This document shows, piece after piece, positions 37,898-47,345 of a stretch of 64,000 nt of DNA. The stretch covers positions 310,001 to 374,000 of the forward strand of contig NZ_WVVW01000002.1 in NCBI RefSeq assembly GCF_009857815.1, given 5' to 3'. The DNA comes from Pseudomaricurvus sp. HS19. GTDB taxonomy: Bacteria; Pseudomonadota; Gammaproteobacteria; Pseudomonadales; Cellvibrionaceae. Below the pieces are notes generated by a model. The model worked only from the letters and a program-made list of their open reading frames with translations, was not told the origin of the DNA and did no database searches. The first letter of the stretch is position 1, and the number at the start of each line of letters is the position of its first letter. A program made the translations under genes and the position numbers.

Positions 37898-38521
37898 ATG
37901 TCTGAAACCGACAGCCGCGAAGCCTTTGGCCTGCAAGTCCTGAAAAACAGCCACCCCGACATCCGCCGCATCCGCGACAAGGGCAACTACACCTCGCTGC
38001 ACGGCAACAAATTCTGGAAGTCCACCTATGTGCTGATGGACTACCTCTCCGAGTGCCCACCGGATCCCGGTATGCGGATTCTGGAGCTGGGCTGCGGCTG
38101 GGGTCTGGGCAGCCTCTATTGCGCCAAGAATTTTGACGTCGACATCACCTGCCTGGATGCCGACGATGCTGTGTTTCCGTACCTGAAGCACCACGCCAAA
38201 ATCAACGGCGTCAAGAAACCGCAGACAGTACAGATGCTGTTTGAAGACATCACCACCGACTTCCTGCTCGACTTCGACATGATCATCGGTGCCGATATCT
38301 GTTTCTGGGATTCACTGGTGCCCACCCTGACCGGGGTGATCGAGCGCGGTATGGAAGCGGGCCTGCAGCGGGCGGTGATTACCGACCCCGGCCGTCCCAC
38401 CTTCCGCGAGATGGGTGAGTATTTCTACGAAGAGTGGGATGCGGTCTACAGTGATTGGGATGTGCCTGCCCCGTACAACGTCTGGGGGCTGGTGCTGGAT
38501 GTCTACAACACCAAGGACTAG
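37898..38521 (+). CDS. Class I SAM-dependent methyltransferase
   Basis: 207 residues. The SAM-binding motif I is MRILELGCGWGLGSLYCA; motif II is DITCLDADDAVFPYL; a later DMIIGADICFWDSL matches the post-II strand. The N-terminal region (LHGNKFWKSTYVLMDYL) and the ADICFWDSL strand recall the METTL/protein-lysine or nicotinamide methyltransferase-16-like group, but I cannot name a substrate. AAGGAACA upstream is the ribosome site. It lies right after queG and ends at the start of the heptamer array. Confidence 0.78.
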   Translation: MSETDSREAFGLQVLKNSHPDIRRIRDKGNYTSLHGNKFWKSTYVLMDYLSECPPDPGMRILELGCGWGLGSLYCAKNFDVDITCLDADDAVFPYLKHHAKINGVKKPQTVQMLFEDITTDFLLDFDMIIGADICFWDSLVPTLTGVIERGMEAGLQRAVITDPGRPTFREMGEYFYEEWDAVYSDWDVPAPYNVWGLVLDVYNTKD

Positions 38522-38604
38522 TGGCGAGTGGCGAGTGGCGAGTGGCGAGTGGCGAGTGGCGAGCGGCGAGCGGCGAGCGGCGAGCGGCGAGCGGCGAGCG
38601 GCTA
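38521..38604 (+). repeat. Tandem heptamer array (12 units of GTGGCGA/GCGGCGA)
   Basis: Starting on the last base of the methyltransferase stop codon there are six exact GTGGCGA units, then five GCGGCGA units and a terminal GCGGCTA. The clean switch from T to C at one position halfway suggests that two variant arrays expanded separately. Copies of the same heptamer occur at 850-908. It is too short-period for CRISPR. Confidence 0.95.
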
Positions 38605-38637
38605 GTCAATTACTGATCCGACACACCTCTGGCACAA

Positions 38638-38664
38638 GTGGATTCCCGCCTGCGCGGGAATGAC
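38638..38664. repeat. Short palindromic intergenic element
   Basis: GTGGATTCCCGCC followed by TGCGCGGGAATGAC: a compact hairpin with CCCGC/GCGGG stem. Sequences of this type (GGATTCCCGCC...GCGGGAATGAC) are widely scattered in proteobacterial genomes. Its ends match the ends of the two longer elements that follow. Confidence 0.75.
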
Positions 38665-38691
38665 GGGTAAAGACTCCCGGTTCGAAAATTT

Positions 38692-38761
38692 TCATCCCCG
38701 CGCACAAGGTGAATTCAGCTTAGCTGCAAGAGAGGGCACTCTGAGGTGGGAGGGGATCCAC
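38692..38761 (-). repeat. Long version of the palindromic element, copy 1
   Basis: About 70 bases. On the minus strand it starts GTGGATCCCC and ends GCGCGGGGATGA, matching the ends of the short element. An inner segment of about 44 bases is added, with an inner dyad around AGCTTAGCT. Compared with copy 2 it lacks one G in the dyad and differs at a few positions. Confidence 0.75.
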
Positions 38762-38796
38762 TGGATGCTCGATACGAGACTCCCAACCGTTGACAG

Positions 38797-38867
38797 TCAT
38801 CCCCGCGCACAAGGTGAATTGCAGCTTAGCTGCAAGAGAGGGCACTCTGGGGTGGGCGGGGATCCAC
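38797..38867 (-). repeat. Long version of the palindromic element, copy 2
   Basis: Nearly identical to copy 1 in the same orientation, ending just before orn. Its inner dyad is perfect (TTGCAGCT, one base, AGCTGCAA). The outer ends TCATCCCCGC and GCGGGGATCCAC pair with each other, so the whole unit could fold as a nested hairpin. Confidence 0.78.
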
Positions 38868-38880
38868 AACACACCACAAC

Positions 38881-39438
38881 TTACAGACGGATAAACTCCG
38901 CCCGGTAGTGCTTCAGCTCCTCAATGGAGTCACGAATATCTTCCAGCGCCAGGTGCGCGGCGGATTTTTTTACACCGGCCAGCACTTCCGGTTTCCAGCG
39001 CCGCGCCAGCTCCTTCAGCGTACTCACGTCCAGGTTACGGTAGTGGAAAAAGGCCTCCAGTTGCGGCATGTAGCGGGCCAGGAAACGACGGTCCTGGCAG
39101 ATGGAATTACCACAGATGGGTGAGGCACCGGCCGGCACCCACTGCGCCAGGAACTCAATAGTCGCCTGCTCCGCCTGGGCTGCAGTGACCTGACTCTCCA
39201 GCACCCTTTGGGTGAGACCGGACTGGCCATGCTGGCGGGTATTCCACTCGTCCATGGCCGCCATCACCTCTGCCGGCTGGTGAATGGCAAACACCGGCCC
39301 CTCAGCCAGCACATTGAGATGGGCGTCGGTGACGATGGTGGCGATCTCGATAATCACATCCTGTTCCGGGATCAGGCCGGTCATTTCCAGGTCGATCCAG
39401 ATCAGATTGTGGGGGTTGGTGGCGCTGACACTACTCAT
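38881..39438 (-). CDS. orn: Oligoribonuclease
   Basis: 185 residues from ATG 39438. It is a DEDDh 3'-5' exonuclease: [21 protein letters not shown] (first D and E), the [17 protein letters not shown] motif (second D), and [14 protein letters not shown] (His and last D). Orn degrades RNA of two to five nucleotides and is the main enzyme that clears pGpG made by EAL phosphodiesterases, linking it to the GGDEF-EAL protein encoded in this window. It is divergent from rsgA, as in E. coli. Upstream in-frame starts would overlap rsgA and are rejected. Confidence 0.96.
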   Translation of the reverse strand: MSSVSATNPHNLIWIDLEMTGLIPEQDVIIEIATIVTDAHLNVLAEGPVFAIHQPAEVMAAMDEWNTRQHGQSGLTQRVLESQVTAAQAEQATIEFLAQWVPAGASPICGNSICQDRRFLARYMPQLEAFFHYRNLDVSTLKELARRWKPEVLAGVKKSAAHLALEDIRDSIEELKHYRAEFIRL

Positions 39439-39532
39439 AATTGCTAAATCCCTTACAATGCCGGGGTTTCGATGGGCAATAATGGTAACTGCTTTTGCGC
39501 CCTTCCGCCCATTTGCCAGCGAATTTTCGTCC

Positions 39533-40555
39533 ATGAGTAAACGCAAACTGTCCCGGCGTCAGCGCTGGCGCATCGAGAAGATCCAGCAGGAGCGCACCGA
39601 GCGCGCCGCCAAACGGGAGGCCCGCGCCGAGGAGGCCCTGCAGGAGAGCGACCTGGGGCCGGAACAGCACGGGCTGGTGATTGCCCACTACGGCACCCAG
39701 GTGTCCATTGAGGCCACCGACGGCGACAACGCCGGCGAAGTCTGCCGCTGCCACCTGCGCGCCAACCTCGGCTCACTGGTCACCGGCGACCGGGTAATCT
39801 GGCGCATGGGCGCCACCATGGGTGTGGTGGTGGCGGTGCTGCCGCGCCACTCGGAGCTGAGCCGGCCGGATCCCTACGGCGACCTCAAGACTGTGGCCGC
39901 CAACATCGACCGCATCGTTATCGTTATCGCCCCCTACCCGGAGCCCCACGGCAACCTCATTGACCGTTACCTGGTGGCGGCCGAGACCCTGCAGATCCAG
40001 CCCATTATCCTGCTCAACAAGACCGACCTGATCGACGACAAAAGCCGCCAACGACTCGAAGAGATGGAAGCCCGCTACCGGACACTGGGGTACGAGTGGC
40101 TCAACGTCTCCAGCAAAACCGGCGATGGTATGGAAAACCTCACCGAGTACCTGACCCACTACACCAGTGTGTTTGTGGGCCAGTCCGGGGTGGGCAAGTC
40201 CTCCCTGATCAACACCCTGCTGCCCGATGAAGACCTGAAGGTGGGCGCCCTGTCGGCGGTGAGCCAGCAAGGCACCCACACCACTACCACCGCCCAGCTC
40301 TACCATTTTCCCGCCGGTGGCCACCTGATCGACTCCCCCGGTATTCGCGAGTTCGGCCTCTGGCACATGGACGAGCAGTCGCTGCTGGAGGGCTTTGTGG
40401 AGTTCCGCCCCTTCCTCGGCGAATGCAAGTTCCGCGACTGCGCCCACCAGACCGAGCCCGGCTGCGCCATCCGCCAGGCGCTGGAAGACGGTCACATCAG
40501 TCAGCAGCGTATGGCGAGCTTCCGTCATATCCTGTCGACGCTGCAGGATCCCTGA
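39533..40555 (+). CDS. rsgA: Ribosome small subunit GTPase RsgA
   Basis: 340 residues from ATG 39533. It begins with a basic tail ([21 protein letters not shown]), an OB fold, and a circularly permuted G domain in the order G4 (LLNKTDL), G1 ([13 protein letters not shown]), G3 (DSPGIREFG). A C-terminal zinc finger follows ([16 protein letters not shown]). RsgA checks maturation of the 30S decoding centre. A further open stretch upstream (from 39284) overlaps orn on the other strand and is not likely translated. Confidence 0.96.
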   Translation: MSKRKLSRRQRWRIEKIQQERTERAAKREARAEEALQESDLGPEQHGLVIAHYGTQVSIEATDGDNAGEVCRCHLRANLGSLVTGDRVIWRMGATMGVVVAVLPRHSELSRPDPYGDLKTVAANIDRIVIVIAPYPEPHGNLIDRYLVAAETLQIQPIILLNKTDLIDDKSRQRLEEMEARYRTLGYEWLNVSSKTGDGMENLTEYLTHYTSVFVGQSGVGKSSLINTLLPDEDLKVGALSAVSQQGTHTTTTAQLYHFPAGGHLIDSPGIREFGLWHMDEQSLLEGFVEFRPFLGECKFRDCAHQTEPGCAIRQALEDGHISQQRMASFRHILSTLQDP

Positions 40556-40567
40556 GGAGGATCAGCC

Positions 40568-41194
40568 ATGAGCGACCCGGAGAACCCGCAGGACACCAGC
40601 CTGCCCCCCGACCCGCCGGCACGCATACCGCCGCTGGCACCGGAGGAGCGCAACGAGGCGCAGCAGCAGGTGGTGGATATCTTCTCCGCCCCCGGGCGCC
40701 TGCCGGTCAACCTCAACCCGGTGCTGGCTACCCTGGCGCAACACCCGCCGGTGGCGGCCCCCTTCCTGCGCTTCAACAACTACCTGCTCACCGACTCCAC
40801 CCTGCCAGTGCGCCTGCGGCAGCTGGCCATCCTGCGCACCACCTGGCTGCAACGGGGCGTCTACCCCTGGTCCAGCCACTTGCGCACCTCCCTGCGCAAC
40901 GGCCTGCAGGAGAGCGACTTTGCGCCGGTACAGGAGGGCTCAGGCTCTGCTTACTTTAATGCGGAGGAACGGGCTGTGCTACGGGCCGTCGAGCAATTGC
41001 TGGCGCAGGCGCGCCTTGACGATGATCACTGGCAGGCGCTGACAGGGTTCCTGTCGCAGCAACAGGTTATGGACCTGCTGTTCACTGTCGGTACCTACAG
41101 CATGCTGTGCATGGTCAGTAATAGCCTGGGGATCGGCCGCGAGGAGGATCTGCGCCAGCTGGCCGCCCGCTTTGGCGCACCGGAGTGGCAATAA
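40568..41194 (+). CDS. Carboxymuconolactone decarboxylase-like protein
   Basis: 208 residues, 12 bases after rsgA with a GAGGA ribosome site. It is all-helical with the AhpD/CMD-type pattern RLRQLAILRTTWLQRGVYPWSSHLRTSLRNGLQESDF. In this family the stretch after YxW carries a His, here YPWSSH, but the redox CxxC of AhpD is missing. That points to the non-redox CMD branch; no substrate can be named. A Pro-rich N terminus of about 35 residues is probably disordered. The neighbours rsgA and rhdA give no clear hint. Confidence 0.7.
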   Translation: MSDPENPQDTSLPPDPPARIPPLAPEERNEAQQQVVDIFSAPGRLPVNLNPVLATLAQHPPVAAPFLRFNNYLLTDSTLPVRLRQLAILRTTWLQRGVYPWSSHLRTSLRNGLQESDFAPVQEGSGSAYFNAEERAVLRAVEQLLAQARLDDDHWQALTGFLSQQQVMDLLFTVGTYSMLCMVSNSLGIGREEDLRQLAARFGAPEWQ

Positions 41195-41247
41195 AGAGCC
41201 AAATCCAGGTGGGTCTTGCGGGGACAAGCTCCATCACAGCTCTCCTT

Positions 41248-41294
41248 TACAACTTCCATTACAACTTTCCCGTACAACTTTCCCGTACAATAAG
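41248..41294 (+). repeat. Short tandem repeat of TACAACTTTCCCG
   Basis: A degenerate 12-base unit, two exact 13-base units (41260-41272, 41273-41285) and a partial TACAATAAG lie in tandem about 60 bases before rhdA. The last TACAAT could act as a -10 box, so copy number might affect rhdA expression. Confidence 0.6.
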
Positions 41295-41349
41295 CCCCGT
41301 TGAAATACGGCCCGGCAAGTGCCGTGAAGGCCACGCATAGGAGAACCCC

Positions 41350-42156
41350 ATGAGTTCCAGCATGCCCCTGCTGATTGAACCCGCCCAGCTGCAAGCACAC
41401 CTTGAGGACAGCAACCTGCTGATCATCGACCTCTGCAGTGAGGCCAGCTACCACGAAGGTCATATCCCCGGCGCCCAGTACGTCTCTCCCAAGCGACTGG
41501 TGTGCGGTGAGCCCCCGGCCGCCGGCAAGATTCCCGCCCTGCACCTGCTGGAGCAGCTGTTCAGCGGCCTCGGCCTGACCCCGGACACCCATGTGGTGGC
41601 CTACGACGATGAGGGCGGCGGCTGGGCCGGGCGCCTGATCTGGACCCTGGATGCCATCGGCCACCAACACTACTCCTACCTCAACGGTGGCATTCAGGGC
41701 TGGCGCTCTGCCGGCTTGCCACAGACACAGGAGAGTGCGCCACGTACACCGGTGCCACAGTCGTTGTCACTGGATCCGGAGGTGGTAATTGAAGCGGACT
41801 TTATTCTGCAGCATCTGGGCGAACCGGATTTCCGCGTCTGGGACGCGCGCAGCGCCGGCGAATACCGGGGCGAGAAAGTGCTGGCGCAGAAAGGCGGTCA
41901 CATCCCCGGCGCCATCCACTGCGAATGGACCTCCATGATGGATCCCGCCCACGACCTGCGTATCCGCGAGGACGCCGACGCGGCCCTGCAACAGCTGGGC
42001 TTCAGCCGGGAGCAGACCATCGTCACCCACTGCCAGAGCCATCACCGCTCCGGATTTACCTACCTGCTGGGGAAGATCCTCGGCTATAACGTCAAGGGCT
42101 ACCACGGCTCCTGGTCCGAGTGGGGCAACCTGCCGGATACCCCGGTGGAAGTCTGA
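41350..42156 (+). CDS. rhdA: Thiosulfate sulfurtransferase (rhodanese) RhdA
   Basis: 268 residues with two rhodanese domains. The N-terminal one is inactive (DEGGGWAGRL) and the C-terminal one has the active loop CQSHHRSG with Cys228. This is close to the CQTHHR loop known for RhdA of Azotobacter and Pseudomonas, which supplies sulfane sulfur and contributes to cyanide detoxification and iron-sulfur repair. The closing KGYHGSWSEWGNLPDTPVEV also matches RhdA. It precedes psd, as in Pseudomonas. Confidence 0.9.
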   Translation: MSSSMPLLIEPAQLQAHLEDSNLLIIDLCSEASYHEGHIPGAQYVSPKRLVCGEPPAAGKIPALHLLEQLFSGLGLTPDTHVVAYDDEGGGWAGRLIWTLDAIGHQHYSYLNGGIQGWRSAGLPQTQESAPRTPVPQSLSLDPEVVIEADFILQHLGEPDFRVWDARSAGEYRGEKVLAQKGGHIPGAIHCEWTSMMDPAHDLRIREDADAALQQLGFSREQTIVTHCQSHHRSGFTYLLGKILGYNVKGYHGSWSEWGNLPDTPVEV

Positions 42157-42167
42157 ACCCCTGATAG

Positions 42168-42203
42168 CGGGGACAGGGCTAACTCCCATACCGTCTGTCC
42201 CCG
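42168..42203. repeat. Inverted repeat CGGGGACAG ... CTGTCCCCG
   Basis: A perfect 9-base inverted repeat (42168-42176 and 42195-42203) lies between rhdA and psd. GGGGACAG/CTGTCCCC ends are frequent in REP-type elements linked to IS200-like tyrosine transposases. There is no T-run, so it is probably a small dispersed element and not a terminator. Confidence 0.5.
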
Positions 42204-42237
42204 AACCACTTTCCCACAAGCACGATTAAGCAATTCT

Positions 42238-43095
42238 ATGAAAGATTCCCTGTTTATCGCCTTCCAGCACCTGGTACCGCAGCACCTGCTGTCACGGCTG
42301 GCGGGCTGGCTCGCCAATACCTCCATTAGCTGGATCAAGGATCCGTTTACCCGCTGGTTTGTGCAGCGCTACGGCATCGACATGAGCGAAGCGGCCGAAA
42401 GTGATCCGCTGGCCTACGCCAGCTTCAACGACTTTTTTACCCGCGCCCTGCGGGACGGCGCCCGCCCCATCTGCAGCGACGACGATGGCGTGGTCTTCCC
42501 CGCCGATGGCGCCATCAGCCAGCTGGGTGATATTCGTCACGGCCGTATCTTCCAGGCCAAGGGACAGGACTACAGCCTGCTGGAGCTGGTGGGCGGCGAC
42601 CCGCTGCTGGCCGAACCCTTCGAGGGCGGCAAGTTTGCCGTGGTCTACCTGTCCCCACGGGATTACCACCGGGTGCACATCCCCCTGGACGGCACCCTGC
42701 GCACCATGGTGCATGTGCCTGGCGACCTGTTCTCGGTGAACGACACCACCGCCGCCAATGTACCGAGACTGTTCGCCCGCAACGAGCGGGTAGTGTGTAT
42801 CTTTGATACCGCCGCCGGCCCCATGGCCGTAATCCTGGTGGGCGCCATGATCGTCGCCAGTATTGAAACGGTGTGGGCGGGCCAGGTGACTCCGTACAAG
42901 CGGCAGATTGCCACCACCCACTACCCCGATCAGGGGCCTGAGGCTTTTGCCAAGGGTGACGAGATCGGTCGCTTTAAACTGGGTTCAACCGCCATCGTAT
43001 TGTTTGGTGACGATGCGGTGGCGTGGGACGAAGCGCTGACCGCCGGCTCGGCGACGCGCATGGGTGAGCTCATGGGACGGGTTACGACGCACTGA
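42238..43095 (+). CDS. psd: Phosphatidylserine decarboxylase proenzyme
   Basis: 285 residues. The self-cleavage site LGST is intact (Ser250), and cleavage there creates the pyruvoyl cofactor on the small alpha chain. Other signatures are FFTRALRDGARPI, PADGAISQLG, LSPRDYHRVHIPLDG and VGAMIVASIE. It makes phosphatidylethanolamine at the inner membrane. It is close to rsgA and orn as in E. coli, with rhdA and the CMD-like gene inserted between. Confidence 0.96.
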   Translation: MKDSLFIAFQHLVPQHLLSRLAGWLANTSISWIKDPFTRWFVQRYGIDMSEAAESDPLAYASFNDFFTRALRDGARPICSDDDGVVFPADGAISQLGDIRHGRIFQAKGQDYSLLELVGGDPLLAEPFEGGKFAVVYLSPRDYHRVHIPLDGTLRTMVHVPGDLFSVNDTTAANVPRLFARNERVVCIFDTAAGPMAVILVGAMIVASIETVWAGQVTPYKRQIATTHYPDQGPEAFAKGDEIGRFKLGSTAIVLFGDDAVAWDEALTAGSATRMGELMGRVTTH

Positions 43096-43110
43096 AAGCG
43101 CCGTGAGAGT

Positions 43111-43129
43111 GCCGGGCCTCAGGCCCGGC
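43111..43129. terminator. GC-rich hairpin between psd and the HD-GYP gene
   Basis: GCCGGGCCT-C-AGGCCCGGC forms a perfect hairpin 15 bases after the psd stop, overlapping the last codons of the convergent HD-GYP gene. It lacks a strong T-run (only CCTTTC follows on plus), so terminator function is uncertain. Confidence 0.4.
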
Positions 43130-44480
43130 GGCCTTTCAGGAAGGCGAACAACCCCTTCTTCTCTTCCGATTTGATCAGGTAGTCATCGCGGATTCCGGCG
43201 ATATCGATATCGAAGCGACCCGGCTCCAGGTCCTGGGCGATCTCGATCTTCTCCACCTCATCGAGGGTCTTCTTGCCCGCATCCACCAGCGCCTGCTTCT
43301 GGCGGTCGTCCAGTGCCAGGTCCAGCATAAAGGGCTTGGTCAGGGGATTCTTGCAGGCATCCAGCACCACCATCACTTTTGGCTTCAGGCGACGCTCGAA
43401 ATTCTGCTCCAGCACCACCGCCACTTCGCCGGTGGTCAATTCCACCAGGGTACCGGTGGGATAGAGGCCAATGGCGCGGATAAACTCCACCACCAGCTCC
43501 TCCTGGAACTCCTTGTCACGGGCCTCATAGAGCTGCGCTACTGCCCGGGAGGGCGAGAGCGGGTACTTCTGGCCGCGGGGGTTGGTGGTCTCGTCGTAGA
43601 AGGAGACGATACCGGCAATCTTGCCCAGCAAGGGGATTTTGTCGCCACGAAGGTGCTGGGGGAAACCACTGCCGTTAACCCGCTCACAGTGGGTCTTCAC
43701 CACCGACACCACCTTGGGGTCGATGTCCGGCGTCTGTCGCAACAGCTCCACACCCAATTCCACAAAGCGTTCGAACTCCCGCTCCTCGGCGACGCTGCGC
43801 TCGACCTTTTCAATGATCGAGGTATCAATCCTGGCCTTACCAACGTCCTTGAGCAACACACCCATCGCCAGGCTATCCAGGTCTTTTCTGGGAATGCCGA
43901 TGTGGCGACCAAAAATAATCGCCCACACCGCGGAACGCAGGGAGTGGGCATAGGTGTACTCATCCACTTCGCGGACCCGGATCAACCAGCTGAAAGCGTC
44001 GGGGTTACGCAGGATACTGTCCACCATCTCACTGGCAACCCGGCGGGTCTCCTGAATCGGCAGATCGTTGCCGGACTCCAGCTCCGCCACCATATCGCCA
44101 ATGGTTTTGAAAACCCGCTGGTGCAACTGGCGGGCACTGGAGATCTCTTTCTCCAGTGAGGTCTGCTGCTCATAGAGATTGCGGCGAATCTTAAGGGGGG
44201 CGACATCAATCTTGACCCTGGTAGCACGGGAAACCCGCGCCTCTCTCCTGGCTGCATCGAGATCCAGTGTCTTGAGTTTGGTCGCCACCGGCCCCTTGCC
44301 CTTGGCGATATCGATATAGACGTGGCGGCAGTGGGTCTTGAGGTCGCGGATCTCGTCGAGGTCGCGGATGTAGAAACCCTGCAGGGGAAACGGTGTCTGC
44401 GTCCACGGGCGATCCAGCCCGGAGACAAACATCCCCACGCTCAGTTCGCTGACATCGATTTTGATCTGCTTGATTCCCAC
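43119..44480 (-). CDS. Degenerate HD-GYP domain protein (DUF3391 + HD-GYP)
   Basis: 453 residues. The N-terminal 130 residues (IKIDVSELSVGMFVSGLDRPW...FYIRDLDEI) are the DUF3391 domain often found before HD-GYP. The HD-GYP half follows, with YTYAHSLRSAVWA. However, the metal-binding pair HD is K211-D212 (LLKDVGK) and the HHE motif is HCE (264-266), followed by GFP (272-274) in place of GYP. Loss of these ligands makes cyclic-di-GMP hydrolysis doubtful; a binding or scaffold role is more likely. It lies 164 bases downstream of hemE; whether the two are co-transcribed is unclear. Confidence 0.85.
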   Translation of the reverse strand: MGIKQIKIDVSELSVGMFVSGLDRPWTQTPFPLQGFYIRDLDEIRDLKTHCRHVYIDIAKGKGPVATKLKTLDLDAARREARVSRATRVKIDVAPLKIRRNLYEQQTSLEKEISSARQLHQRVFKTIGDMVAELESGNDLPIQETRRVASEMVDSILRNPDAFSWLIRVREVDEYTYAHSLRSAVWAIIFGRHIGIPRKDLDSLAMGVLLKDVGKARIDTSIIEKVERSVAEEREFERFVELGVELLRQTPDIDPKVVSVVKTHCERVNGSGFPQHLRGDKIPLLGKIAGIVSFYDETTNPRGQKYPLSPSRAVAQLYEARDKEFQEELVVEFIRAIGLYPTGTLVELTTGEVAVVLEQNFERRLKPKVMVVLDACKNPLTKPFMLDLALDDRQKQALVDAGKKTLDEVEKIEIAQDLEPGRFDIDIAGIRDDYLIKSEEKKGLFAFLKGRRA

Positions 44481-44644
44481 ACAACCACCTTACTTGTGCC
44501 GCGCAGTCTGATTCACTGAATGCGGGACCCGGTAGAAGTCCCCATATTCGCAACCTGCTCTGCGGAGCGGGCTATCCATCCCTACGACCTGCAAGACGTG
44601 CAGGTGGCGTCTATTTTCCCTTTCGACTGAATTCTGGTCAACTA

Positions 44645-45715
44645 TTAGCCTACATGAAATTGCGCCGACAGTTCGTGTACCGCTTCAAAGAACGCACCCG
44701 CATTGGCCGGATCCACTTCCGGCGTTACCCCATGGCCGAGGTTGAAGACGTGGCCGGAACCTGGGCCGTAGGCCTCCAGGATCGTGGCCACTTCGCGGCG
44801 AATGGCATCCGGCCTCGAGTAGAGTACCGCTGGGTCCATATTGCCCTGCAACGCTACCTTGCCGCCAACCCGCTGGCGGGCCTGGCCAATGTGCGTGGTC
44901 CAGTCCAGCCCCAGCGCCGTCGCCCCGGAATCCGCCATGCTTTCCAGCCACTGGCCACCGCCTTTGGTAAACAGGATCACCGGCACCTGACGGCCATCGT
45001 GTTCACGGATAAGGCCGTCAATGATGCGCTGCATCGGCTGCAGGGAGAACTCCTGATAGGCGTTGTAGCTGAGCGCCCCGCCCCAGGAATCAAAAATCTG
45101 CACCGCCTGGGCGCCCGCCCGGATCTGGGCATTGAGATAATCGGTGATGGAGAGCACCAGCTTGTCCAGCAACTTGTGCAGCAGCTGCGGCTGATCGTAG
45201 AGCATGGCCTTGGTGCGGCGATAGTCTTTCGACGAGCCGCCTTCCACCATATAGGTGGCCAGGGTCCAGGGACTGCCGGTAAAGCCGATCAGCGGCACAC
45301 GGCCATTGAGTTCACGGCGAATCAGGCTCACGGCATCCACCACGTAGGAGAGGTCCTTGCTCATGTCCACCACAGGCAGGGCATCGATGTCGGCCTCGGT
45401 GTGCACTGACTTGCGGAAGCGCGGGCCCTCGCCGGTCTCAAAGTAGAGACCCAGACCCATGGCGTCCGGGATAGTGAGAATATCGGAGAAGAGAATGGCG
45501 GCATCCAGCTGTGGATAGCGGTCCAGCGGCTGCAGGGTGACCTCACAGGCCATCTCCGGATTCATGCACAGGCTCATAAAGTCGCCGGCGCGGGCGCGGG
45601 TAGCGCGATATTCCGGCAGGTAACGACCGGCCTGGCGCATCATCCATACCGGGGTAACATCCACCGGCTGCTTCATCAGGGCACGCAGAAAACGATCGTT
45701 TTTCAATTCAGACAT
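44645..45715 (-). CDS. hemE: Uroporphyrinogen decarboxylase
   Basis: 356 residues. It removes four carboxyl groups from uroporphyrinogen III to give coproporphyrinogen III in heme synthesis. Signatures are [24 protein letters not shown] (substrate Arg residues), [14 protein letters not shown] (catalytic Asp), [17 protein letters not shown], and [12 protein letters not shown]. It lies downstream of gltD, separated from it by a terminator, as in Pseudomonas. Confidence 0.97.
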   Translation of the reverse strand: MSELKNDRFLRALMKQPVDVTPVWMMRQAGRYLPEYRATRARAGDFMSLCMNPEMACEVTLQPLDRYPQLDAAILFSDILTIPDAMGLGLYFETGEGPRFRKSVHTEADIDALPVVDMSKDLSYVVDAVSLIRRELNGRVPLIGFTGSPWTLATYMVEGGSSKDYRRTKAMLYDQPQLLHKLLDKLVLSITDYLNAQIRAGAQAVQIFDSWGGALSYNAYQEFSLQPMQRIIDGLIREHDGRQVPVILFTKGGGQWLESMADSGATALGLDWTTHIGQARQRVGGKVALQGNMDPAVLYSRPDAIRREVATILEAYGPGSGHVFNLGHGVTPEVDPANAGAFFEAVHELSAQFHVG

Positions 45716-45820
45716 GGGGCTACACTTCGCTCACTCATTCGCAGAGGGGGCATTCTACTGGGGTTGGGAGCCAGGGGCTAGGCGGGGATAGCTGCGACCT
45801 TGGCCCGGGGACGACAGCAC

Positions 45821-45856
45821 AAATAAAAACGGCCGCATAGGTGCGGCCGTTTTCAG
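45821..45856 (-). terminator. Intrinsic terminator after gltBD
   Basis: On the minus strand AACGGCCGCA-CCTA-TGCGGCCGTT is followed by TTTATTT. It lies 20 bases after the gltD stop. Confidence 0.9.
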
Positions 45857-45875
45857 CTACTGCAAATGGAGAGGC

Positions 45876-47336
<1,461 letters not shown>

Positions 47337-47345
47337 TCAGCGCGT

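Larger units (their letters stand above)
38522..38880. other. 359-base gene-free, repeat-rich gap between the methyltransferase gene and orn
   Basis: The gap holds the heptamer array, one short palindrome (38638-38664) and two copies of a longer related element (38692-38761 and 38797-38867). In E. coli this junction carries glycine tRNA genes; I see no tRNA cloverleaf here. No convincing small gene is visible. Confidence 0.8.

Noticed and set aside
38521-38604. CRISPR-like array
   Set aside because: Units are 7 bases with no spacers and there are no cas genes.
38522-38880. Glycine tRNA genes, as found at this junction in E. coli
   Set aside because: No cloverleaf or TTCGAATC-type arm pattern in a tRNA-like context was found; the gap is filled by repeats (TTCGAAAA at 38681 is not in a tRNA structure).
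39284-39532. An 83-residue N-terminal extension of RsgA
   Set aside because: It overlaps orn on the other strand, and the family start [10 protein letters not shown] is at 39533.
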